DNA of 64,000 nucleotides from Parafrigoribacterium mesophilum (GCF_039652555.1 NZ_JBDJAF010000001.1:868001-932000); one strand, 5' to 3'. Shown: positions 1 to 9,900, counted from the stretch's first letter. Notes: generated by a model not told the origin, from the letters alone. Numbers and translations: made by a program.

Positions 1-2308
1 TGACGGTGACGTTCAGGGACGTGTCAAGCGCTCGGATGCAGTTGGCGATGAGTTCGGCGGAGTCGAACTCAACCTGGTACACGGCCTTGTGGTTGATGCG
101 GCCCCACAGTTCCTGGAACTCGCGCCTCTTGAAGTTCGCCTCGTTAAACGGGATCTTCTTCGGCTTGCGGCCGTTGGTCGGCTTGGGCACGTCGAGGTAG
201 AGCGCGTCGACCAGGGGCCATACGAAGTCGATAACCGACTTGAGCACGACGGCGGTCGGCGCGGCGAGCGTGCCGTCGGCGCGGGCAGCCATGTACTCCT
301 GTGTGACCAGACCGTCGTCGTCGATGTAGTTGTTGCGGATGAGGTGGTTGTACAGCGCCTGAGCGACCGCCTTCTCTATAGCGCTCGTCGACCCGTCGCC
401 GAGCGTGATGTGCTTGCCGACGAAGTAGTCGACGTTCGCCTTGCGCGGCCGGGCCGTCAGCGACTCGATGATCTCCTTTTGGAGGGCCGCGACGAACTCC
501 GTGTACGACTCGTCGGTCACGACGGTCAGCTCGTTGATGTCGTGCACGGTGACGGGGTTATCCATCCGCTCGCCGTGCTGGTCGACCGACAGGCGCAGGC
601 CGCGCCCGATCTCCTGTCGCCGTGTGGTGGTGTTGTCGCTCTTCTTGAGCATGCCCATCACGAAGACGTTCGGGTTGTCCCAGCCCTCGCGCAGGGCCGA
701 GTGCGACCAGATGAACCGAACGGGTTCCTCGAAGGAGAGCAGCCGCTCCTTGTCCTTGAGGATCAGGTCGTAGGCGTCGACGTCATCCGACTGGCCTGCG
801 AAGTCACCGCGCGCGGCGATCTTACCGTCGATCGACCGGCCGGTCTTCTTGTCAATCGAGAAGTACCCCTCGTGGGTCGAGCGCACCGGGATCGCCTCGA
901 CGTGCCTGCGGTATCGCTCCGCGGCCTCGTCGAGGTCAAGCTGGCTGAGGTAGTCGGCGAGCACCGCCTCGTACTCCTCCTCGAACACCCGGGCGTACTC
1001 GCCGAGAGCGTCCTCGCGGTCGTAGTCACGGTACTTGGCGACCTCGTCGATGAAGAACAGCGACAGGGTCTTGATTCCCTGCGCGAACAGCTCACGCTCC
1101 TTGTCGAGGTGGGCGCGGATGACCTCGCGAATCTGGATGCGCCGCTTCTGGTCCTCGGCCACGTCCTCGGTAACTTCACCGGCGCCGATGATGTCGCCGT
1201 TACTCAGCTCGATGATGTCCCGGTTCGCATCGACATCACGGATGAACAGGCCCCTGTACGCCTCGATTCCACCCGAAATATCGTGCAGGTTCATGCCCTG
1301 CGACAGGCGCTTGACCTGCCGCTTGATGCCCTGGGCCGTCTGCACCTCCAGCTCGACCCTGGCCTTCGGGAAGTCCGCGCCCTTGCCGACCTCCAGCGCG
1401 TCCACGTACAGGTAAGCGGTGCTGCCGGCCAGGTGCTTGACCGTGATGCCGCGCACCGCGATCTTCTTTACCAGCTTCTGGTTATAGGCGTCCACCGCGT
1501 CCAGCCGGTGCACCATGGTCCGCTTGATCTTGTGGGTTGCCGAGTACCGCAGCGCGAACAGGGAGTTGAAGCGGGCGAGCGCCTCAAGCGACTTTGACGG
1601 CTTCTTCGCGTCGCCCTCGATCTTCTGCGGCTCGTCGATGATGAGGATGGGGCGGTTCGCCGCAATCACGTCGATCGGCTTGCGGGACTGAAAGTCGTCG
1701 AGCACCTCGTAGATGCGACGGGCGTCCTTGCCTGTGGCGTTGAACGCCTGAACATTGATGATCATCACCTGCACGCCTGCGTCAGACGAGAACCGCTCGA
1801 TCTCATGCAGCCGCGATGAGTTGTAGACGAACGTGCGTGGTTTCGTGCCGTAAAGCTGCTGGAAGTGCTCGGCGGTGATGTCGAACGATTTCTTCACACC
1901 CTCGCGGATCGCAACCGACGGCACAACCACGATGTACTTCGACCAGCCGTACCGCTTGTGCAGCTCCATGATCGTCTTGATGTAGACGTAGGTCTTGCCC
2001 GTACCGGTCTCCATCTCGATATCGAGGTTCAACGGTGCCGCGGACTTCTTGACCGGGTCCTTGAGGTCCTTCGACAGCTCCAGCCCCCGCGCTTGCTGCA
2101 CGCCGTGCACGCTCGTCAGGAGCTGCGGTGGCGTCAACGCAATCTCGGCGTTGCGCAGGCCCGCGTCATCCAACAGGGTCGGTGCCGCATACTTTCCGGG
2201 ATCGACGCGGTACTTCACCCCGTCGGCGTACGGCTGCCCAGTGAACACGTCGACCACGGCATCGACGGCCTCGGTCTGGTACTGCTGGACCTTGAACTGG
2301 AGCTTCAT
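1..2308 (-). CDS. res: Type III restriction enzyme, Res subunit (C-terminal part off window)
   Basis: ATP-dependent helicase/endonuclease subunit of a type III restriction-modification system, which partners Mod to cut unmodified DNA. The minus-strand frame is open from the ATG at 2308 to the window edge, giving 769 residues. The SF2 Walker A motif METGTGKT is near residues 99-106 and the Walker B/DEAD-like box DEPQK near 225-229, both typical of Res. Res proteins are usually about 900-1000 residues, so the C-terminal PD-(D/E)XK nuclease domain would lie beyond base 1 and cannot be checked. The start is four bases after the mod stop at 2313, so it is co-transcribed and probably translationally coupled. 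It is the last visible gene of a six-gene operon starting at 10378. Confidence 0.9.
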   Translation of the reverse strand, partial: MKLQFKVQQYQTEAVDAVVDVFTGQPYADGVKYRVDPGKYAAPTLLDDAGLRNAEIALTPPQLLTSVHGVQQARGLELSKDLKDPVKKSAAPLNLDIEMETGTGKTYVYIKTIMELHKRYGWSKYIVVVPSVAIREGVKKSFDITAEHFQQLYGTKPRTFVYNSSRLHEIERFSSDAGVQVMIINVQAFNATGKDARRIYEVLDDFQSRKPIDVIAANRPILIIDEPQKIEGDAKKPSKSLEALARFNSLFALRYSATHKIKRTMVHRLDAVDAYNQKLVKKIAVRGITVKHLAGSTAYLYVDALEVGKGADFPKARVELEVQTAQGIKRQVKRLSQGMNLHDISGGIEAYRGLFIRDVDANRDIIELSNGDIIGAGEVTEDVAEDQKRRIQIREVIRAHLDKERELFAQGIKTLSLFFIDEVAKYRDYDREDALGEYARVFEEEYEAVLADYLSQLDLDEAAERYRRHVEAIPVRSTHEGYFSIDKKTGRSIDGKIAARGDFAGQSDDVDAYDLILKDKERLLSFEEPVRFIWSHSALREGWDNPNVFVMGMLKKSDNTTTRRQEIGRGLRLSVDQHGERMDNPVTVHDINELTVVTDESYTEFVAALQKEIIESLTARPRKANVDYFVGKHITLGDGSTSAIEKAVAQALYNHLIRNNYIDDDGLVTQEYMAARADGTLAAPTAVVLKSVIDFVWPLVDALYLDVPKPTNGRKPKKIPFNEANFKRREFQELWGRINHKAVYQVEFDSAELIANCIRALDTSLNVTV

Positions 2309-2312
2309 TGGA

Positions 2313-4199
2313 TCAGATCGCCCTTACCTCTGTCTCGGGTGACACCTCGCGGAAAATCTGGTCGGCGTTGATCCGCGCGGCGTCACTGGCGAAGCCAGAA
2401 TCTAGAAAAACGGCGCGAAGCGGATGCCGTCCGGCCATCTCCTGCACGACTGCCTCAGTGACCTCATCCGCAAAGCACGCGATCAAGGCGGCTTCGGCCA
2501 CCGCTAGCACGCGACGCCCGGCAATCTCCTCCACCGTGATGCGCTCCGAAAGGTCGAGTCCCCAGTCGAGGAGCACCTGGAACAGCAGATCCTCGTCTTT
2601 GCGGTCAGGCTTCACACTCTCGATCACACCGGCAAGCGCAGACTGAACAGTCCTGTCAGGTGAGGTGGTGACGTCAACCATGTTTGTGGTATCGACCAGT
2701 AGAGATCGAAACCCAAGATCCATCGACGGGTCTTCCGCAGTCAGTTGAGAGGACTGCTCTTCCTCGATGCGGCCAGCGGCGAGAGCGACCCGACGGCGCG
2801 CAATGTCGGCGATCGATCTGTAGCCCGCCTTGTACGCTTCGGACGACTCCTCCGTCGGCTCCGCGATCTGAACAAGTACAAACCGTCGCTTGCCGCCATC
2901 GATGGCGTTCTGCGCAAGCACAGCGTGACCTGTGCTTCCTGAGCCTGCAAAGAAGTCAAGCACGATGTCGTCGGCCGATGTCACCTGTTCAATGAGCATC
3001 TGGAGCAAGGCGACAGGCTTCGGGAAGTCGAACACCTTGTCACCGAAGAGGTCACGCACTTCCCGAGTCCCCGCATAGTTGTAGCCAACCTCGTCGGCCA
3101 GCACCCACGTCGAGAGCCCAGTTACGCTGGATTGAAGCTCACGGAGGAACTTCTTTTCCCGCGGGCGTCCAGTCGGTGACGACGGCCAAAGGATGCGTTC
3201 CTCCGCAATCAGACGGTCCGTCGTCTCTTTCGCCTTGGCCCATCCCCTGCTCGGGCTAGGCGGGTAGCTGATTCCGGTTTCGGGGTTCACCAACGGGTAG
3301 TGAAGGTTGGGGCGCGCGCTCGGGTCGGCGAGCCCGGTCAGGTTCTCGCTTGTCCATGGGCCGCGGGGGTCGCCATCCGGATTCCGGTACTTCGACTCAT
3401 CGATGCCACGCCCCTTTACCCGCGCCTCTTCGGTTCGCCCATACAGGAGCACGTACTCGTGGTCGGTCGATACGCGGCTGAAGTTGCGGCTATCCGCGGT
3501 CGGTCGCCGTCGCCACGTGAGCGTGCCGAGGAAGGCACCGACACCCAGCACCTCGTCGCACAACGCGCGAAGTCGCACGACCTCGTGATCATCGATCGAA
3601 ACCGCGAGGATTCCATTGGACGTGAGGAGATTCTTCGCCAGCTTCAAGCGCGGGTACATCATGCTTAGCCAGTCGGAGTGGAAGCGGCCGTTTGCCTCCG
3701 AGTTGGCGACGAGGCGCTCACCGCTCTCGGCCTGCTGTCCTGAGCGCTCAAGGTAGATCGTCGTCGACTCGGCGAAGTCGTCGTCGTAGACGAAGTCGTT
3801 GCCCGTATTGTAGGGCGGGTCGATGTAGATGAGCTTGACCTTGCCGAGGTACGACTCCTGTAGCAGCTTGAGCGCCTCCAGGTTGTCACCCTCGATGAAG
3901 AGGTTCTTCGTCGTATCGAAGTCAACCGACTCCTCACGCATCGGACGCAGCGTCTTCGCTATCGGCGCGTTCGCCGCGAAGGCCGCGGCGCGCTTGCCTG
4001 GCCAGTCGAGCTGGTACCGCTCCTGCGGGCCCTCGACGACATGGTCGCAGAGTTCTTGGCGGAGCAGATCGAAGTCAATGGCGAGGGTCACATTGCCCTC
4101 GGCATCCCTCGACTCCGTGACGACCTGCGGAAACAACTCGGCGATCCGCTCGATGTTTCGAGCCGTCAGGTCGGGCGAGTGCAGTGCGCGCTTCTCCAT
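2313..4199 (-). CDS. mod: Type III site-specific DNA-methyltransferase (adenine), Mod subunit, second copy
   Basis: 628-residue beta-class N6-adenine methyltransferase that should supply target recognition and protective methylation for Res. The catalytic motif DPPYNTGND lies at residues 127-135 and the SAM-binding motif DFFAGSGSTGH at 415-425. Catalytic motif before SAM motif is the order expected of Mod. The segment between them (about 215-390) is the target-recognition region and differs strongly from the neighbouring Mod at 4227-6206, while the N-terminal 130 residues and the C-terminal 110 are closely similar. It starts 27 bases after the first mod stops and ends four bases before res. 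The most likely reading is a duplicated Mod with its own recognition sequence; the sequence recognised cannot be told from here. Confidence 0.9.
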   Translation of the reverse strand: MEKRALHSPDLTARNIERIAELFPQVVTESRDAEGNVTLAIDFDLLRQELCDHVVEGPQERYQLDWPGKRAAAFAANAPIAKTLRPMREESVDFDTTKNLFIEGDNLEALKLLQESYLGKVKLIYIDPPYNTGNDFVYDDDFAESTTIYLERSGQQAESGERLVANSEANGRFHSDWLSMMYPRLKLAKNLLTSNGILAVSIDDHEVVRLRALCDEVLGVGAFLGTLTWRRRPTADSRNFSRVSTDHEYVLLYGRTEEARVKGRGIDESKYRNPDGDPRGPWTSENLTGLADPSARPNLHYPLVNPETGISYPPSPSRGWAKAKETTDRLIAEERILWPSSPTGRPREKKFLRELQSSVTGLSTWVLADEVGYNYAGTREVRDLFGDKVFDFPKPVALLQMLIEQVTSADDIVLDFFAGSGSTGHAVLAQNAIDGGKRRFVLVQIAEPTEESSEAYKAGYRSIADIARRRVALAAGRIEEEQSSQLTAEDPSMDLGFRSLLVDTTNMVDVTTSPDRTVQSALAGVIESVKPDRKDEDLLFQVLLDWGLDLSERITVEEIAGRRVLAVAEAALIACFADEVTEAVVQEMAGRHPLRAVFLDSGFASDAARINADQIFREVSPETEVRAI

Positions 4200-4226
4200 T
4201 ACGCACCACCGCCCAGAACAGCGAGG

Positions 4227-6206
4227 TCATACGGTCTTGACCTCCGTGCCCGGCGATAGCTCGCGGAAGAGCTGCTCGGCGTTGATACGATCCGCGTCCG
4301 TCTTGAAGGCCGAGTCGCGGAATACGGCGCGCAGCGGCTGACGCTTCGCGATCTCGGTGACCACATCAGCGAACACCTCCTCGCTGAAGCACGCGATGAG
4401 CGCGTCGTCGGCGACGCGGAAGTACATGGTGGGCGGCGCCGTCTCTCTCTCTCTCTCTCTCTCTACCTCTCGTTGGATGGGCAGGCTCAGGTCGAGGCCC
4501 CAGGCGAGGAGCACCTGGAAGAGCAGGTCTTCGTCTGTGCGGTCAGGCTTCACACTGTTGATCATGCCGTCCAACTCTCCTTGGCGCAGCTCGTCGACTG
4601 CCGCACTGACCTCGGCCATATTTGTCGTGTCGACACGCAAGGCACGGAAGCCGAAGTCACCACCGAGGGTTTCACCCGCACGCCGGATTCGGTCTCGCGC
4701 TAGATCAGCGATAGACCTGAAGCCACCTTCACTCGCAACGCTTTCGGCGGGCACGGGCTCGGCAACTTGGACCATGATGAAGCGCCGCTCGCTGCCGGTC
4801 GTTGAGTTGAGGTGGAGCACGGCATGAGCCGTAGACGCCGATCCTGCGAAAAAGTCCATTACCGTGTCGGAAGCGCCGGTCAGATAGTCGACCAGCCGCG
4901 CGATGTCCTTGAAGTTCTTCGGGTTGTCGAAGACCTTGCCGTTCATCAGCGCCTCGAAATCAAGGGCAGCCGTCTGGGCATAGCTGTAGTGGACGGAACT
5001 CATGACCAGCCCCTCGCTCTCGAAGAGGTACCGAATTGGTCGCGGCATCGTGGTCTCGTCGACGCCAAAGACAATGTGCCCGTCCGCGGCGAGCTCATCG
5101 AATCGAGCTTTGGTCGGGTACCTCCACCCACCTGGGGGCATCTTGCATGGCCTGCCAGTCGTCGGATGAAATACTTCGTACTTTGGTCCGCCACCACCGG
5201 GCCAAGCGATGTCGCCATCGTCGCGGAACGGCCCTCGGAGGCCGACCTTAGAGAATCGGCCCAGCTTGCGGCGTTCGTCGTCCTTCGGGAACGCAGCCGT
5301 CCACTTCCGCCATTCTGCCTGAGTCGTCGCCCAGTCCTCGCCGTTGCGATTCACCGCCGCGGCGAAAAACTCCCGGGCCTCTGTAATTCCCGCCTGCGGC
5401 TCGCGCAGGCGCGTGCCGCGCTCAGTCAGGATCGTCTTGTCGCGTGCGTAGACGAGCATGTACTCGTGCCCGACAGAGAAGAACCGCGCGTCGTTCTTGC
5501 GGTTGCGATCCCACACGAGCACCGCGAGCTTGTTTGAAGCCCCCATCACCTCGTCGAGCAGTAGCTCTATCGCCGAGAACTCGGCGTCGTCGATGCTGAC
5601 GACGATGTAGCCGTCTTGCGTGAGAAGCGACTTCGCTAGCTTCAGCCGTGGGTAGATCATGTCGAGCCAGTCGGAATGGAACCTGCCGTTAGAGTCGGGG
5701 TTGGAGCGGAGCCGCTCACCGGCGTCGTTAACCTGTCCGGACCGCACGAGATGCTCGCCCGCTCCTTCGGAGTAGTCGTCTGGATAGACAAACCCGTCGT
5801 TGCCCGTGTTGTACGGCGGGTCGATATAGATGAGCTTGACTTTGCCGAGGTACGACTCCTGGAGCAGCTTCAAGGCGTCGAGGTTGTCGCCCTCGATGAA
5901 GAGGTTCTTGGTCGTGTCGAAGTCAACCGACTCCTCCCGCACCGGGCGCAGCGTCTTCGCAATGGGCGCGTTGGCGGCGAACGCGGCAGCCCGCTTGCCC
6001 GGCCAGTCGAGCTGGTACCGCTCCTGCGGCCCCTCGACCACATGATCCGCAAGTTCCTGGCGGAGCGCGTCGAAGTCGAGCGCGCGGACGGGGTTGCCGT
6101 CGGCGTCGAGGGTCTCGGTGACGACCGTGGGGAACAACTCGACGATGGCGTCGATGTTGCGCTGGGTAAGATCCGGCGAGTGCAGCTTGAGCTTGTCCAC
6201 GGTCAT
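4227..6206 (-). CDS. mod: Type III site-specific DNA-methyltransferase (adenine), Mod subunit, first copy with in-frame GA repeat
   Basis: 659-residue paralogue of the neighbouring Mod. Catalytic motif DPPYNTGND is at residues 129-137 and the SAM motif DFFAGSASTAHAV at 451-463; FxGxA rather than FxGxG is common in type III Mods, so it is not read as a defect. The central region (about 220-430) is unrelated in detail to that of the second Mod. A 22-base (GA)11 tract encodes alternating Glu and Arg near residues 581-588, just after the conserved block ending GLDLS, in a stretch that is short and variable in the paralogue. The frame is open at the present repeat number, so the gene reads as ON. 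Its ATG overlaps the stop of the DUF4391 gene by four bases (ATGA), implying coupling. Confidence 0.92.
   Translation of the reverse strand: MTVDKLKLHSPDLTQRNIDAIVELFPTVVTETLDADGNPVRALDFDALRQELADHVVEGPQERYQLDWPGKRAAAFAANAPIAKTLRPVREESVDFDTTKNLFIEGDNLDALKLLQESYLGKVKLIYIDPPYNTGNDGFVYPDDYSEGAGEHLVRSGQVNDAGERLRSNPDSNGRFHSDWLDMIYPRLKLAKSLLTQDGYIVVSIDDAEFSAIELLLDEVMGASNKLAVLVWDRNRKNDARFFSVGHEYMLVYARDKTILTERGTRLREPQAGITEAREFFAAAVNRNGEDWATTQAEWRKWTAAFPKDDERRKLGRFSKVGLRGPFRDDGDIAWPGGGGPKYEVFHPTTGRPCKMPPGGWRYPTKARFDELAADGHIVFGVDETTMPRPIRYLFESEGLVMSSVHYSYAQTAALDFEALMNGKVFDNPKNFKDIARLVDYLTGASDTVMDFFAGSASTAHAVLHLNSTTGSERRFIMVQVAEPVPAESVASEGGFRSIADLARDRIRRAGETLGGDFGFRALRVDTTNMAEVSAAVDELRQGELDGMINSVKPDRTDEDLLFQVLLAWGLDLSLPIQREVERERERETAPPTMYFRVADDALIACFSEEVFADVVTEIAKRQPLRAVFRDSAFKTDADRINAEQLFRELSPGTEVKTV
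4442..4464 (-). repeat. Simple sequence repeat (GA)11 inside the first mod gene
   Basis: On the coding strand this is (GA)11 preceded by A, 23 bases of perfect dinucleotide repeat inside an open reading frame of a G+C-rich genome. Losing one unit (-2) moves the ribosome into a frame that stops at TGA after 25 codons. Gaining one unit (+2) opens a frame that runs to a TAA overlapping the ATG of the next mod gene (TAATG). Such tracts are known hot spots for slipped-strand mispairing in phase-variable mod genes of Haemophilus, Neisseria and Helicobacter. Phase variation here is inferred. Confidence 0.9.
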
Positions 6207-6916
6207 CCCTTGTTGCTCGGTGCGGGTTCGGTCAGCTCGGTGAGCACTGCCGTACGTTCCTTGAGCTGCCTGCGGAGTTCGAATTTGCGGTTGAGCTGCG
6301 GTTCAGTGCGCAGCTTCTTCTCCAGCACGGCAATCTCGCGCTGGAGTTTTCGTGCCCGGTCCAGTCTTTCGGTCGCCTCCGAAACTGTCTCCCCGGCGCG
6401 CGTGCCCCCTGGCAAAAAAGCACTAAGGATCGCCTCGTAGAGACCTGACAGGTCAAGCGCAGTAGGCAGCGGACGGCGCGGGGCGTCGGCGGGCAGCCAG
6501 CCGGTGGTGATGTACGCGCCGACCGTCGGGGCTTTCCCGTGCAGCGACTTGTGGGTGGCGACGGCGCGCACCCGATCGCCGCTGGCGACCTCGAAGATGA
6601 TTGGGTAGTGCACCGACTTGTCGATGGCGGTGAGCACGTCGTCTGAGACATCCGCGCCCTTCGTCTCGACGGTGAAGACCTGAATCTCGGGCACCGCTGC
6701 GCTGGCGCGCAGGCGGACGGTGTCGTCGGCGAGCTTGTAGGCCCAGGTGATGCGCTGGATGTCGCTCGTGAACTTCTCACGCAGGGCGGTGCGCACGTTG
6801 CCATGCTCGTAGAACTTCGACTTCGGCACGGTGCGGCCGAACGCGGCAGCCGAAGGCCAACGGAAGAGGACAGGGGTGGTTTCGACAGGCTCAGCCAACG
6901 GGAGGCGCTCAGGCAT
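6203..6916 (-). CDS. DUF4391 domain-containing protein
   Basis: 237 residues, recognised as DUF4391 from the region RTVPKSKFYEHG (about residues 30-41) and the segment with VETKGADVSDDVLTAID. The function of the family is unknown; from memory it recurs beside type III-like Mod/Res genes and SNF2 helicases, which I cannot verify here. The C-terminal third is basic and probably a coiled coil, suggesting a partner-binding arm. The ATG at 6916 overlaps the end of the helicase gene by eight bases and its stop overlaps the first mod by four, so it is embedded in the operon and probably an accessory subunit. Residues 7-15 (LAEPVETTP) are encoded by a dispersed palindromic repeat, so the extreme N-terminus may be a recent addition. 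Confidence 0.8.
   Translation of the reverse strand: MPERLPLAEPVETTPVLFRWPSAAAFGRTVPKSKFYEHGNVRTALREKFTSDIQRITWAYKLADDTVRLRASAAVPEIQVFTVETKGADVSDDVLTAIDKSVHYPIIFEVASGDRVRAVATHKSLHGKAPTVGAYITTGWLPADAPRRPLPTALDLSGLYEAILSAFLPGGTRAGETVSEATERLDRARKLQREIAVLEKKLRTEPQLNRKFELRRQLKERTAVLTELTEPAPSNKG
6875..6899. repeat. Dispersed palindromic repeat copy at the start of the DUF4391 gene
   Basis: The core TTTCGACAGGCTCA with flanking GTGG and CCAAC matches a short palindromic element, GGTT-GAGCCTGTCGAA-ACC, that I recall as common in intergenic DNA of Microbacteriaceae and relatives. Related long palindromes occur in this window at 28563-28627 and 44431-44502. Here it lies inside coding sequence. Confidence 0.55.
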
Positions 6917-9900
6917 CTGTCGGCTTCTCGACGATGGCGAGGAAGGCGATCAGCTCGAAGTCGTCGAGCCCGGCGATGGTCTGCACGAGGGCGGTGGTGT
7001 GGCCCGGGCTGAAGAGGCTGTCGACGTCGCGCTCCTCGGTGACGTCGATCATGGAGCGGATCGCCTCGGTGAGCAGGTGGCTGTACTGGCCCATGTCGGC
7101 GCCGTCCCGGGTGACGGCATTGAAGACGCGGCACACCTCCCAGGCGGGCTCGTCGCGGTTGCGGCAGCCGGCACGGATCAGGTCGAGCAGGTGCTTGACC
7201 TCTGTGTGATCAGCGATCACCTGGTCCTCATCGTCGAGGTATACGAGGTAGTACGGGTGCAGGCGGTTGCCACTGTTGAGGTGCTCGTCGGCGTTGATGT
7301 TGCGCAGCACGAACAGTGCACCGGGTTTCAGTCCCTTGTCACGGTCGGCGGGCACGACGGCGTGCAGGCCCTTGGGGGTGCCTGCAAGGTCGCCGTATTC
7401 CTTGATGTAGCCAAGCAGGTCCATGCGGAAGTCGTTCAGTCCCAGGTCGGTGATCGATACGCCGGTACGGACGTCTTCGAGTTCGATGACCTCGTCCTGA
7501 AGCTTGCGGAGCTGTTCCTTGCGAAACGCGGCGTCACTGGCACCCGGGTCGAGGATGTTGTCGTCGCCGGTGCCGCCGAGATTAGCGGCGACCATGCGGT
7601 TCTCGACACGCTCCTTGAGGTTGATGTATTCGTCGAGGGAGATATCGGGCCAGAAGTTCACCAGCTGGATACGTTCGTTGGTCGAGCCGATGCGGTCGAT
7701 GCGGCCGAAGCGCTGAATGATGCGGACCGGGTTCCAGTGGATGTCGTAGTTGACCAAGAAGTCGCAGTCCTGGAGGTTCTGGCCCTCACTGATGCAGTCG
7801 GTGCCGATCAGAAGGTCGATCTCCGAGGACTCCTTCGGCATGACGAGGTGTCGTTGCTTCGAACGCGGCGAAAACAGGGTGAGTGTCTGTTGGAAGCTGT
7901 AACCCTTGCCGACCGTCGTGGACGGGTTGCCCTGGCCGGTGACGAGCGCGCTGTCGTAGCCACGCCGTTTCAGTGCTGGGGCGAGGTTCTTGTAGAGATA
8001 GTCAGCGGTGTCAGCAAAGGCGGAGAAGATCAGCACCTTGCGGTTCCCGGGATTCAGTGGTTGCTGGAGCTTGCCCTCGATCAGGTCGCGCAACGCGCCG
8101 AGTTTGGAGTCATGCTCGGGAGTGATGCCACTGATCGACGCCAGGAGCTGCTGGATGACCTTGCCGTCGTTGACGAGGTCACGGTTCCAGGACTCTAAAT
8201 CCATGTCTGCCAGGTCGATCTGCACTTTCCGGCCGACCGTACCGCGGGTGGGGAACTCGAAGTCGTCATCGTCGGCATCGAGGTCGGAGAACGCGGAGAC
8301 GTCAGCGATGTTCGCCGCGTGGTCATCCACGGCCTCGATTGCCTCGGCGACCGTGTCCTCCAGCCGGTTCAAGGTGAGCCGGAACGCCTCGATGCTGCTC
8401 TCCAGCCGCTTGAGTAGGTTCACGGTCATGAGCTTGCGGATGCCCTGCTCGCGGCTGGCGGCACCGAGATTGGCATTTGAACCGCCCATGTAGTTCTGGC
8501 CGGCCGATGTGCCGTAGAGATCTTCGTACCTCTGCCGTCGGCTTGGGAATACGTACGCCAGCGGGGTGTAGACAGCGAGGGTGAGGAGCTGGAGTTGTTC
8601 GAAGATCTCGTTAAACGTCGGCGCGTCAGCAAGGTCAGTCAGTGGCGGGCGTAGCGAGGTGGGCTTGAGCCGCTCGGGGAACGCGCCGATGTCGGCGGTG
8701 TCGTAAAACGCCTGTATATGTTTGCGGCTGCGGGCTATGGTGACGGCGTCGAGCAGCTCGAAGAAGTCGAAGTCCAACCGGGCGAGGATTGCATCGGTCG
8801 TGCGATCCTCTGGCGGCAGGTCGGACCACTCATTGAACGTGCGTTGAGCCTGCCGGAATGCCTCCTCGACAGTGGTCGAGATGTTCAGCTTTGCGGAAAG
8901 CTGTGCTGAGTCGCCCTCATAGGCCAGGGCAAGTTGATTGCGCAAATCATTGAAACGGTTGTTCACCGGCGTCGCCGATAGCATGAGTACTTTGGTCTTC
9001 ACGCCCTCGCGGATCACCTTTCGCATCAGGCGCTGGTAGCGGGTCTCGCGTTCCTGGACGTAGTCGGCGTTGCGGAAGTTGTGCGACTCGTCGACCACCA
9101 CCAGGTCGTAGTTGCCCCAATTGATCAAGTCCAGGCGTTTGCCCAGTGACTCGCCGCCGTCCCGCGACAGGTCGGTGTGGGCGAGCACGTCGTAATTGAA
9201 GCGGTCCTTGGCGAAGACGTTCGTCGTGTAGTTGCTGTTGTAGTTCGTCCAGTTGTCCGCGAGCTTCTTCGGCGCGAGCACGAGCACAGTCTTGTTGCGC
9301 AGCTCGTAGTACTTAATGACCGCCAGCGCCGTGAATGTCTTCCCCAGGCCCACGCTGTCGGCGAGGATGCAGCCACTGTAGGTCTCGAGTTTGTTGATGA
9401 TGCCGGTCGCGGCATCCTCCTGAAAGTTGTAGAGCGCCTTCCAGACTTCGGTGTCCTGGTACCCAGTCAGGTCGTTCGGTAAGACGTCCTCGTTGATGTC
9501 CTCGAGGAACTCGCTGAACAGGTTGTAGAGGATCAGGAAGTACACCCGCTGCGGCGAGTTCTCCGCGTACGCACTCGCGATGTGCTCGCGCACTGCCTCG
9601 GTCACGTCGTCGAGTTGGTTGGTGTTGTGCCAGATCTGGTCGAACAGCTGGATGTACTGCTGCGTGAACGGCGAGTCGTCGATCTTGTGGACCATGTTCG
9701 ACACCGCAGGCCCTCGCTCATAGCCAAGGTCTGCCGTCGTGAATCCCTGGAGCGGGGCGTAGGCGACAGTGTCATCGACGACGGCGAACGACTGCATCGG
9801 TGCGCCGGTGTGGTTCGAGCGGAATGTGACCTTCTGCCGCACCCACTCCGCGCACTCGCGCGCGATCGCGCGCTGGGTCAGTTTGTTGCGCAGGCGGATC

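Noticed and set aside
89..1597. A 502-codon open frame on the plus strand
   Set aside because: It lies opposite the res gene, its protein has no recognisable domain and an odd Asp/Val/Leu/Arg composition; the minus-strand frame carries METGTGKT and DEPQK.
4227..6206. FAGSA instead of FAGSG in the SAM motif as evidence of a dead methyltransferase
   Set aside because: FxGSA/T variants are frequent in type III Mod proteins as far as I know, and the rest of the motifs is intact.
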